A stretch of DNA of 64,000 nt from Spirulina subsalsa PCC 9445 (GTDB lineage Bacteria; Cyanobacteriota; Cyanobacteriia; Cyanobacteriales; Spirulinaceae), in contig NZ_JH980292.1 of the NCBI RefSeq assembly GCF_000314005.1, positions 310,001-374,000 of the forward strand. Reading direction: 5' to 3'. Below are positions 27,708-35,900 of the stretch, one piece after another (the first letter of the stretch is position 1; each line of letters begins with the position of its first letter). The notes under the pieces were generated by a model. The model was not told the DNA's origin. It did no database searches and worked only from the letters and a program-made list of their open reading frames with translations. A program made the translations under genes and the position numbers.

Positions 27708-28553
27708 TTAAGCTCCGCGCAGAGATTTTTCTAAAGTGGGGGGATCTATGCCTAATTCCGTCAGCAACACTAAAGCGGGACAAAACTTTTCTGGGTGGGG
27801 GAGTAACTGCTTCCAGAGACGAGTCACCCCTAACAAGAGATGCTCACTACCGATCAAAATATGACCCGATGCGATCGCCTCCTCCAGAGAAAACTGTAAA
27901 ACTTGTTGAGCCATCGGGGAAAATGCCATAATCCCCCCTTTTTGAGCCTCTAATTTACTCTTGACAAAAGACCGTGCTTGTGCTAAATCTAAACCCGCCA
28001 ACTTCAAAGCCCGTGCCGCCCCCCCGCTGCCTTCCCCCAACAACCCTAAAAGAATATGTTCCGTCTCTATCTTCTCCTGTTTTAAGCGCATCGCCTCCAT
28101 CCGTGCCAACAGCAACACCTGCACCGCTTTTCCCCCCAAGCGCTCATAAATATGATGGGGAATAAACGCCTCTAAATCCTCTTGTTGGGGGTTTTTGTGG
28201 AGAATTTGACCTAACACAAACCCCTCATTATGTTGAGTAATCTTCTGCCAGTCCACAATATGCTGTTTCACACAACATTCTGTATAAAAAAAGGCAATTA
28301 AATCCTCCAACACTTCTGTATTCAGGGAATAAAACACATATTGTTTATCTTTTCTCACCCGGACAATTCCCTGTTGTTTTAACTTATCTAAATGACGAGA
28401 AATGGCAGAATTGGAAATCTTAACTCGTTCAAGCAGTTCTGCTACTGTAATTTCGTGGGGGTACTTTTTCACCAGAAACCGCACAATAAACAAGCGGACG
28501 GGTGAGCCTAAAGCCCCCAACAAACCAGCATAGCGTGTTGTACTTGATTTCAT
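27708..28553 (-). CDS. ArsR-type regulator fused to Clp N-terminal domain
   Basis: A 281-residue fusion. Residues about 5-95 form an ArsR-family winged helix (LLGALGSPVRLFIVRFLVKK...NSAISRHLDKLKQQGIVRVRKDKQYVFYSL). Residues about 140-275 form a double Clp N repeat (AVQVLLLARMEAMRLKQEKIETEHILLGLLGEG and QVLQFSLEEAIASGHILIGSEHLLLG). Clp N domains bind adaptors and substrates of ClpA/C. No AAA+ domain is present. A cysteine pair (CC near 93) could sense metal or redox. The role is not known; it may tie transcription to Clp proteolysis. It lies upstream of the patX-like gene in the same direction. Confidence 0.75.
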   Translation of the reverse strand: MKSSTTRYAGLLGALGSPVRLFIVRFLVKKYPHEITVAELLERVKISNSAISRHLDKLKQQGIVRVRKDKQYVFYSLNTEVLEDLIAFFYTECCVKQHIVDWQKITQHNEGFVLGQILHKNPQQEDLEAFIPHHIYERLGGKAVQVLLLARMEAMRLKQEKIETEHILLGLLGEGSGGAARALKLAGLDLAQARSFVKSKLEAQKGGIMAFSPMAQQVLQFSLEEAIASGHILIGSEHLLLGVTRLWKQLLPHPEKFCPALVLLTELGIDPPTLEKSLRGA

Positions 28554-28620
28554 AGTTTTAGTGATTTTTTACCAAAAATACTAGAGTTTTTTTTGAATAG
28601 GATTGAGTTTTATACCCCTT

Positions 28621-28765
28621 TTAAAGGGGCATCAAATCATCAAGTTTTAATGCTAAATTCGGGAATAGACGAGAGGAAATTAACTCCCCTAAACGATATT
28701 GTTCCTGTTGATAAAATCCGTTGACTAACTCACAGACAGTAAAAGTCGGTTGCTTTGGCTTACCG
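28621..28765 (-). pseudogene. Uma2-family pseudogene, C-terminal fragment
   Basis: The minus strand translates to GKPKQPTFTVCELVNGFYQQ, continuing EQYRLGELISSRLFPNLALK and LDDLMPL before a stop at 28621. It aligns with the end of the Uma2 protein at 9415 (GEPKSPTLSIYIMVNGEYEV). The intact tnpB element begins at 28766, so the gene is broken there. The N-terminal part is at 30112-30161. Confidence 0.75.
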
Positions 28766-28813
28766 TTGAACCTCCCATCGCTGAAAGCGAGGGATTCCCA
28801 TATAGACTCTTAT
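28766..28813 (-). ncRNA. Candidate omega-RNA scaffold / right end of the tnpB element
   Basis: After the tnpB stop the minus strand reads GGGAATCCCTCGCT, loop, AGCGATGGGAGGTTCAA, a hairpin that ends at the element boundary. In the IS200/IS605 family such right ends form the 3' part of the guide RNA, with the guide taken from the flank. The flank here begins CGGTAAGCC. No RNA evidence is available. Confidence 0.5.
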
Positions 28814-29998
28814 CTAGACCGAAGTCCCCGACAGAACGCCATTACTGGGCTGTTTGACCACGGGCGCACCGACCGCAGTTAATCCACGCTGTTTTACTAT
28901 TATTGAAGCAGCAACATCCCGATCCACGGTGTAGCCACATTCAGAGCAAGAGTGAACCCTTTGAGAGAGTTCTTTCTTCCCTGTATGGGTTCCACATTCA
29001 GGACAAACTTGAGAGGTATAGTCTGGATTTACCTTGGCAAAATATGTATCCGTTTGAGAACAAACATATTCCAAAATAGTAAAGAATTGACCTAAACCCA
29101 TATCTAGAGACTGCTTACAGAATAGTCCTCTACTCCAAGCTGTGAAGTTAATATCTTCAACAAATACCATCCCGACTCCATCACAGAGTTGATGGGCTAA
29201 CTTGAAGTGGTAATCCTTTCTTCTGTTGGCTACAGCTTCATGTAATAGAGCGATCCGATGCTGTAGTTTCTGCCATTTATTGGACCCTTTGTTTTTATTT
29301 TTAAGCCTTCTTTGTAGTAATTTAATCTTACGCCGTGCTTTATCTAAAAACTTCGGCCTAGGAAGAATCAAACCGTCGGAAGTTGCCAGCATACTTTGAA
29401 TCCCAACATCAATCCCCAAAGCGTGACCATGAGGTATTGGGGTTGGGATATTAACATCAAGCTCAATTGCTAAGTTGACATAGTAACCCGATGCTTTCTT
29501 GATTACTTGAACTTGTTTGATCTTAAAACCCTCTGGAATATCCCGTGACTTGACAAACTTAACTTCCCCCAATAGAGGCATCTTTAGCTTGTTACCATTG
29601 ACTTCAATTCTGCTACTAACTAAATTAAAAGACTTCATGTTCCTCTTGAAGCGAGGAAAACCTAGTCCCTTGCTTTTCATGTCGTTAAACGCCCGATCTA
29701 ATTTCCGCAATGTTTGCTGCATCGCTTGGGCATTACCAGACTTAAGGAAATCGTTAGTCTTTTTAGCTTGGGTTAGATTGGCAGATTGAGTATGGTAGTT
29801 AGGATATTCAAAGGGAGCAACAATATATTCAGAACGAATAGAGCAAGCGTTAACCTGACAACTACGACTGTTATACCAAAGCTTTCTTTGAGCCAAAGCA
29901 TAGTTCCAAACAGATTGGCAGACAGTTAAATTCAATTCGATCTTCTCTGTCTGCTCTTTGGTTGGAATTATCTTATAGTTGTAAGTAAGGTTAAGCAT
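28814..29998 (-). CDS. tnpB: TnpB RNA-guided endonuclease
   Basis: TnpB is the RuvC-type nuclease of IS200/IS605 elements and ancestor of Cas12; guided by an omega RNA it cuts the empty donor site and favours retention of the element. The 394-residue protein has an N-terminal wedge/REC-like region (N-terminus to ~190), RuvC-I GIDVG with Asp197, RuvC-II FVEDINF with Glu281, a CPEC...CSEC zinc finger (Cys332, 335, 351, 354) and RuvC-III DRD with Asp361. All catalytic acids are present, but the usual DRDxNAA reads DRDVAAS. It looks intact. Confidence 0.92.
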   Translation of the reverse strand: MLNLTYNYKIIPTKEQTEKIELNLTVCQSVWNYALAQRKLWYNSRSCQVNACSIRSEYIVAPFEYPNYHTQSANLTQAKKTNDFLKSGNAQAMQQTLRKLDRAFNDMKSKGLGFPRFKRNMKSFNLVSSRIEVNGNKLKMPLLGEVKFVKSRDIPEGFKIKQVQVIKKASGYYVNLAIELDVNIPTPIPHGHALGIDVGIQSMLATSDGLILPRPKFLDKARRKIKLLQRRLKNKNKGSNKWQKLQHRIALLHEAVANRRKDYHFKLAHQLCDGVGMVFVEDINFTAWSRGLFCKQSLDMGLGQFFTILEYVCSQTDTYFAKVNPDYTSQVCPECGTHTGKKELSQRVHSCSECGYTVDRDVAASIIVKQRGLTAVGAPVVKQPSNGVLSGTSV

Positions 29999-30111
29999 TC
30001 AATTCTTGCTCATTGCTAGTAAGATTATAGCACAATTTTACAATTCGGGGGATACTGTTGTAATATGTCGTCATTCATCCCGTCGATAAAATCGAAGGTC
30101 TTCTTCCGACG

Positions 30112-30161
30112 ATCAAGATAAATTGTTCAAAGTTTAGGGTTTTAGGTTGGGTGTAGGTCAT
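30112..30161 (-). pseudogene. Uma2-family pseudogene, N-terminal fragment
   Basis: The minus strand from ATG at 30161 gives MTYTQPKTLNFEQFIL and then the tnpB element. This matches the usual Uma2 start (FEQF[IL]EWYPE type). About 130 residues that should lie between this and the C-terminal fragment are missing, so a deletion accompanied or preceded insertion. Confidence 0.65.
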
Positions 30162-30189
30162 AATTTGGTGTGAGGTTCAATTTGAGGAG

Positions 30190-30298
30190 TTTTTAGGTGT
30201 TTTATCCCCCTAAATCCCCCTTTGAAAGGGGGACTTTACTTGGGTTTTATCCCTTGGGAAGGGGGACTTTGATTGGGTTTTATCCCTTGGAAAGGGGG
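30190..30298. repeat. Tandem GGGTTTTATCCCTTGG repeats
   Basis: Two to three units of about 33 bases (GGGTTTTATCCCTTGGGAAG, then GGGGACTTTGATT) run into the 3' end of def. The last six residues of Def and its stop codon are encoded by the repeat. A related CCCCTTTTAAAGGGG palindrome lies at about 28616. Confidence 0.7.
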
Positions 30299-30828
30299 GC
30301 TTCCGACAGAATCAGGGCTTGATATTCTTCCTCAGTAAAACGATCGGCTTCGCTTGCCAAACGATCCACAAATAAAATGCCGTCGAGATGATCTAACTCA
30401 TGCTGAAAAATCCGTGCGACAAAATCTGTTAAAACCTGTTGTTGAGGGTGTCCCCAACGGTCTAAATAACTGACCTCAATTTGGCGATCGCGCTTCACCA
30501 AACCCCGGACACCCGGCACACTCAAACACCCCTCCCAATCCTTCACCATCTCCCCCGAATAGCTCAGAATACAAGGGTTAATCATCACCGTGGGTTCCAT
30601 CTCCGGAGCATAGGGATAGCGCCCATTAGGTCGAGAGGCCACCACAAACAAACGGCAGGACTCCGAGACTTGCGGCGCTGCAATTCCCACCCCCTTGGCC
30701 GCTAATCCCGTAGCAATCAGACGATCCATCCACCCCTGCCAAGCCCGGTCTAAAATAGTCTCTAGGGGGTCAGCCTTTTGGCGCAAAATAGGATCACCGA
30801 TCTCAATGATGGAGAGGAGTTCAGTCAT
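30280..30828 (-). CDS. def: Peptide deformylase
   Basis: Def removes the formyl group from nascent protein N-termini. The 182-residue protein has all three motifs: GVGIAAPQV (about 46-54), EGCLSVPG with metal-ligand Cys (about 98-105) and QHELDHLDG with the two His ligands and catalytic Glu (about 141-149). Length is typical. The C-terminal residues APLSKG come from a repeat that overlaps the gene end, beyond the catalytic core, so activity should be unaffected. Confidence 0.93.
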   Translation of the reverse strand: MTELLSIIEIGDPILRQKADPLETILDRAWQGWMDRLIATGLAAKGVGIAAPQVSESCRLFVVASRPNGRYPYAPEMEPTVMINPCILSYSGEMVKDWEGCLSVPGVRGLVKRDRQIEVSYLDRWGHPQQQVLTDFVARIFQHELDHLDGILFVDRLASEADRFTEEEYQALILSEAPLSKG

Positions 30829-31132
30829 AATTTCCTTTGGTCAGATGCGTTATTCCTCCATTGTGGCTTATGTCACCCCCTCTTGAACGATCTGGGGGGA
30901 AATCCCCCCCCCTGAGTGGTAGTCCCCCCAGTTATTCGCTACACTTAGCTTAATTCTTGGGTTTGATAGGATAGGGTGCAACTACAGAGAATCTAGTGTT
31001 ATTAATTTGACGTGGCAAACGCCGATCACCTCCAATGGCCAAAATATTGAGTAGAGTGGAGAAAAATCAACTCAACTTAACCCTGTTGGCCTTGTTACCC
31101 AACCTTAGCCCCCCTGAGACTGGGAGTGTACT
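30829..31132 (+). other. Intergenic region upstream of the cyclase
   Basis: The gap contains CTGGGGGG (30889-30896) pairing with CCCCCCAG (30924-30931) across G/C-rich sequence, a possible hairpin. No gene, riboswitch or clear promoter was recognised. Confidence 0.4.
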
Positions 31133-32797
31133 ATGACAGAGTTACGGCTACGCTTACATATTGAAGGGACTCCGGAACGAGTGGTAAGTGTAGCATCATC
31201 TGAATTTATCATTGGTCGTCTACCTGAGTGTGATTTGTGTCTACCGTTTTCGGAAATTTCTCGACACCATACCCGGATTTTTCAAAACTCCGTACAGGAA
31301 TGGATGATTGAGGATCTAGGGAGTACCAATGGCACACTTTTAAATCAAGTCCAGTTACAGGGATCTGCCCCACTACACCATAATGATGTGGTGCAAGTTG
31401 GAAATGCCTTCGTGATTGCCTATCTCATTGAATCGAGTACCGCTACCCACACGACGGAAGTCTCCCACAGTCCCACCCGCATGACGATTTTACGCAGTGC
31501 GGAGGAGTTACAAAAGCAATGGTTACAATCGGAAGATAGCAGTCGGGGGGAAACGTTTAATATTCAGCAACGGGCGATTTCTCGTTTACAGTATTTGGTG
31601 GAAATTGCCAAGGATTTAAACTCGGCCGAATCCATTGAGGCGATTTTCAATCGGGTGCAGGATGTGGTGTTTAAGGAATTAAAAAATATTCAACGTCTGG
31701 CGCTGCTGGTGGATGTGGATACGAATGGGGAATTAACGTTAATTGATGCGGCCACTCGTTTTGAACTCCCGGATTATCTGAACACGCGGACTCATAGCTG
31801 GATTAGTCGGAGTATCTGTAAACAGGTTTTTAAGGAAAAAGTAGCGATTAAAACCGTTGATGCTCAAGAAGATAAACGCTTTGAAGGAGAACATAGTATT
31901 TTAGCCAAAGGGATTCGCGGGGCTTTAGCGGTGCCCTTGTGGGATAAAAACCAAGTGGTGGGGGTAATGTATGCGGATGCGAGTTTGAATCTCAAAACCT
32001 CCGACGCTTCGGAAGATGAGGAGGATTTGAGCTTTTTCTCTACGGTGGCCAATTTGGTGGCCTATAGTGTGCAACGGTGGTTATTAACGCGGAAACTCCA
32101 AGGAGAGGAACGGATTCGGCAACAGTTGGAACGTTATCACTCCCCGTCGGTGGTGCAACAGTTAATTGCGGTGGGGGCGTTAGATCATGGAAGATTAAAG
32201 CCCAAGGAAGCAGAAATTAGTATTATTTTCGCCGATTTAGTGGGGTTTACGGCGATGTCGGAACGGATGACTCCGGCACAAATTGCCAAACTGTTGGATC
32301 GGTTTTTTGAGGAGATGTTGCAGTATGTGTTTAAGTTTGGGGGAACGTTAGATAAGTTTATTGGTGATTGTATTATGGCCTTTTTTGGTGCGCCGGAACC
32401 TCAATCCGACCACGCGGATCGGGCGGTAGCGGCGGCGGTGGGGATGTTGCGCCATTTAGACCGTTTAAATGCGGCGAAAGTCTGGCCGGAACCTTTAGAG
32501 ATTCATGTGGCGATTAATAGCGGTAAAGCGGTAGTGGGGGATGTGGGGAGTCACCAACGGGTAGATTATACGGTATTGGGGGCGACGGTGAATCTAGCGG
32601 CTCGTTTGGAGGCCATTTGTCCCCCTTGTGAGTGTGTGATTTCGGAGGATACCTATAAACGGTTAAAACGCCCGCAAGGCTTCTATTTGCTGGGAGAACG
32701 GACGTTTAAGGGGATTGACCGACCGATTAAAGTTTACCAAACTCGTCACCGTCAGCGATCGCAATCTATCAGCCAACAACCCACCGCTCAAATTTGA
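31133..32797 (+). CDS. FHA-GAF class III adenylate cyclase
   Basis: A 554-residue soluble cyclase. Order: FHA domain (about 5-100, with GR, S-H and NGT phosphothreonine-binding residues), GAF domain (about 165-315), a helical linker, and a class III cyclase homology domain (360-530). Metal ligands Asp368 (FADLVGF) and Asp412 (KFIGD), adenine-specifying Lys408 and Asp478 (VDYTVLG), Asn487 and Arg491 (VNLAARLE) are all present, so it should make cAMP. The FHA domain suggests control by Ser/Thr phosphorylation. The neighbouring kinase-like gene is convergent. Confidence 0.9.
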   Translation: MTELRLRLHIEGTPERVVSVASSEFIIGRLPECDLCLPFSEISRHHTRIFQNSVQEWMIEDLGSTNGTLLNQVQLQGSAPLHHNDVVQVGNAFVIAYLIESSTATHTTEVSHSPTRMTILRSAEELQKQWLQSEDSSRGETFNIQQRAISRLQYLVEIAKDLNSAESIEAIFNRVQDVVFKELKNIQRLALLVDVDTNGELTLIDAATRFELPDYLNTRTHSWISRSICKQVFKEKVAIKTVDAQEDKRFEGEHSILAKGIRGALAVPLWDKNQVVGVMYADASLNLKTSDASEDEEDLSFFSTVANLVAYSVQRWLLTRKLQGEERIRQQLERYHSPSVVQQLIAVGALDHGRLKPKEAEISIIFADLVGFTAMSERMTPAQIAKLLDRFFEEMLQYVFKFGGTLDKFIGDCIMAFFGAPEPQSDHADRAVAAAVGMLRHLDRLNAAKVWPEPLEIHVAINSGKAVVGDVGSHQRVDYTVLGATVNLAARLEAICPPCECVISEDTYKRLKRPQGFYLLGERTFKGIDRPIKVYQTRHRQRSQSISQQPTAQI

Positions 32798-32894
32798 CCC
32801 CTGAAGGAGATCAAGCCAGTTCGACTCGTCAGGGGGGTGAATGGGTACTACCCTAGTTAGAGCCATCCTGTCAGGACAAGCTGATTCCTTGATT

Positions 32895-32931
32895 GAAGAA
32901 TCCCCGTGTTGTGATAGCTAGGAAGTGTCAA
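32895..32931 (+). repeat. IS200/IS605-type right-end relic
   Basis: GAAGAATCCCC, an interior, GGAAGTGTCAA: right-end pattern in plus orientation. Its last bases contain the stop codon (TCA on this strand) of the large kinase-like gene at 32928-32930, so it marks the end of that gene. Confidence 0.6.
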
Positions 32932-35900
32932 TCTTCTAAAGGGGGAGCGCCGCGACTGAGCAGAAGTTGTACCATGCCAGTGCGTCCGGTTTTGGTGGCC
33001 AAAGCAAGGGGGATATTGCCGTCTTGATCTTTGATGGTAAAATCCGCCTCCTGAGTGAGCAGTAAATCAAGTAAGTCTTGACGATTCATGCGGATGGCGG
33101 CATGGAGGGGGGTTGTGCCGAGACATTCTGAGCAAACGACATTAGGACTGGCTCCGGCTTCTATGAGCATTTTCACCCGTTCGGTGTTTCCGGCCGCAAT
33201 GGCTCGGTGGAGAATTGAACCGTTGGGGGTGTTGAGGTTAACGTCTGCTCCCCGTTGGATTAGGAGTTGGGCGATCGCATTATCCTGAACTAAATACAAA
33301 GGAGACTGCTGATTCTGGTCTACAACATTCACCGTTGCGCCCCCATCAAGCAATAACTGGGTCAATTCCAGATTATTCCGTTCGACGCTTTTATGTAGGG
33401 CTGTCTGTCCTTGAGGGTTGGGTTGATTGGGATCTGCCCCTCGCTTCAATAATAACTGCACTAAGGGCAGGTTATTGTTCTCCACCGCACACTGAAGGAT
33501 GGGTAAAACCCGGGATTGAAGAATGCCCCCGGAGGTTTCATAGTATAGGGTGACAGTGGCGTTCGGACGACCCGCCCGGTCGAGATAATCTTGAGTAAAG
33601 GTGAGGTTATGGCACACATCGGAGGGGGTTCGCCCCATGGCACTAGGGAGCGCCCATTTTCCCAAGGATAGCAGGGCTAACATGAAACAAAGTAACGTGA
33701 TGCTGATTTTAGACAGGGGAATCTTCCCTTGTTGGCGCAGCACTTTGCCCCCTTGATAAATTAAGTATCCCAAGACGACCAACAAGATCACGGCACAATA
33801 AGACGGGGCGAGGGTTCCCCGATCTAAGAGTAATTCCACCACCATCCCCCCGCTCAGAGTGCTTAAGAGAATCAAAGCCGTGGAAGCTTTGCCGAATTCG
33901 GCTTTTAGGTTTTGGCAAGCGCGAATCCCGGGTACCACAGAGGCGGGATTAGAACTTTTAATTACTAGAACTAAGCCCGTGAATACATAGGCGGCGATCG
34001 CACCCAATAAAGCCGCGGCCAGAGAACCCAACCCTTCGGCGGCGTTCATCAAGGCAATAGCAATCATAATCCCCGCGCCGAAGAGTGACCCTAATTGTAA
34101 GGTGGGATTGCCCACTTGCCGACTGAAGAAATACCCCGCTACACTCCCCGCCATCCCCAAAGCCAATAAACTGGCATTGATGGCTGACTCAGAAAAGACC
34201 TCCGTCGCCAAGGCCGTACAAGCCCAAGCGATGACAAATAACAGCCCCAGAAAGCCCACCGGGCGCTGATAAACCCGAGGGGAGGGTTTGAGGTCGGCGC
34301 GCAGTTCTTCGGGTACATCCCCCGCATAAGGCGTGTGTAAGGTTAAAAAGTTTTCTAAATAGGGTCTAGCTCGTTCGTCCCAATCGGAGCGGGGTTGTTC
34401 GATTAAATCCCAGTCTAACATCCACAGTTGACCCGTCCCATCTTGACGGGCGGCCACCCCATAACGGCCATCTCGACTAAAGGCCACACTCAACACGGGG
34501 GAAGATTCTTCAAAGGTGCGCAAACACAGCCCCGTCGTAGTATTCCAGAGGCGCAGGGTTTGGTCTAAACTACCCGAGAGTAGATAATGACCATCGGGGC
34601 TAAAGGCGACGGCCGTCACAATGCCTTCATGGCCGTAGAGGGTGCGAATTTTTCGCCCCACGCGCACCGCCCAAACTGAGAGGGTGTGGTCGGTGCTGGC
34701 GGAGACTACATAGTTCCCATCAGGGCTAAAGGTAACGGAGGTTAAGCCGGAACGCAACCCGGACACGGTTTGCAAAGATTCCCCGGTGGCAATTTGCCAG
34801 TATTGCCAGTTGCCCAAGGTGGTGGGAGAAAGCAGGGCGAGGGCAACGGAACCGTCGGTTCTGGGGGTGGGGGCGGTGGTGGTTTGGCTGGGATAGCCTT
34901 GATGGGCGAGGCTGGTTCCGGCTTCGCTAGAGATGCAGTATTGACCATCGGGGCTAAATTGAACGGCGGTGATGGGGGTTTGGTGACCGCTAAAGGTGCG
35001 CAAACAGCGCCCGGTGGCAATTTCCCACAGTTGCACTCGGCCTTGATAGCCTCCGGTCATGAGATACAGACCATCGGGACTGACGGCTAGGGCGGTGATG
35101 CCTTGGGAGTCTACGGTCAAGTTATAGAGACAGATTCCGCTTTCAATTTCCCAAATATGCACCTTCCCGGCACTCGTCCCGGCAAAGATATATTGACCAT
35201 CGGGGCTAAATTGAACGATGGTGATGGCTTCTTGCCCCATTTGATAGAACTGGCGGACGGCTTCTCCGGTGGCGACGTTCCAGAGTTTGAGCGTGCGATC
35301 GCTACTTCCCGATACCAACCATTGACTATCGGCACTAAAGGCTACCGTGGTCATGGCCTTATAATGTCCCGTCAACGTGAAGGCTTCCCAAGCATCTTGT
35401 AAGGGGCCCCGAGGCAGACGGGTATAGAGTTCCGTCCAGAGGGCGAGGGAACGGGGTTCGTGGCGGTAGCCCGGCAGGGAGCGCGCCCGACGTAAACATT
35501 GGACGGCGGTCAGGGTGTCCCCCTGTCCAAAAGCCCGTTTGGCTTGAGCCAGTTCCTGCTCGTAGATTTCTGAGTCCGAAAGCAAGTTAGCGGTGGGGTG
35601 AACGGTGCAAAGACGCAAGGGAGCAGCGGGGGCGGGGGTATAACAGTGAATTTGCCACAGTTGTACTCCCATCCCCCCCACCAGGGCATAATGACCATCG
35701 GGACTAATGGCGACGGTTTGGCCGCTATCTTGAAAGCTAAAGGTGCGTAAACAGCGCCCAGTTTCCACTGACCAGAGTTTGAGGGACTGTCCGGCTGTGA
35801 CCAGATAGCGCCCATCGGCACTTAAGGTTAGGGCGGTGATATGGGTCCGATCGGTTTTCAGGGTGCGTAAACAGCGCCCCGTGGCCAGTGACCAGATTTC

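Larger units (their letters stand above)
28766..30111 (-). mobile_element. IS200/IS605-family element carrying only tnpB
   Basis: The right end is at 28766, the left end at 30111. Left-end hairpin: TCGATAAAATCGA (30083-30095). On the minus strand the left end is preceded by TTGAT (30116-30112), the classic target-adjacent motif of this family. Joining TTGAT to the right flank CGGTAAG keeps the Uma2 frame (Leu-Ile-Gly-Lys). There is no tnpA, so transposition would need one in trans. Confidence 0.8.
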
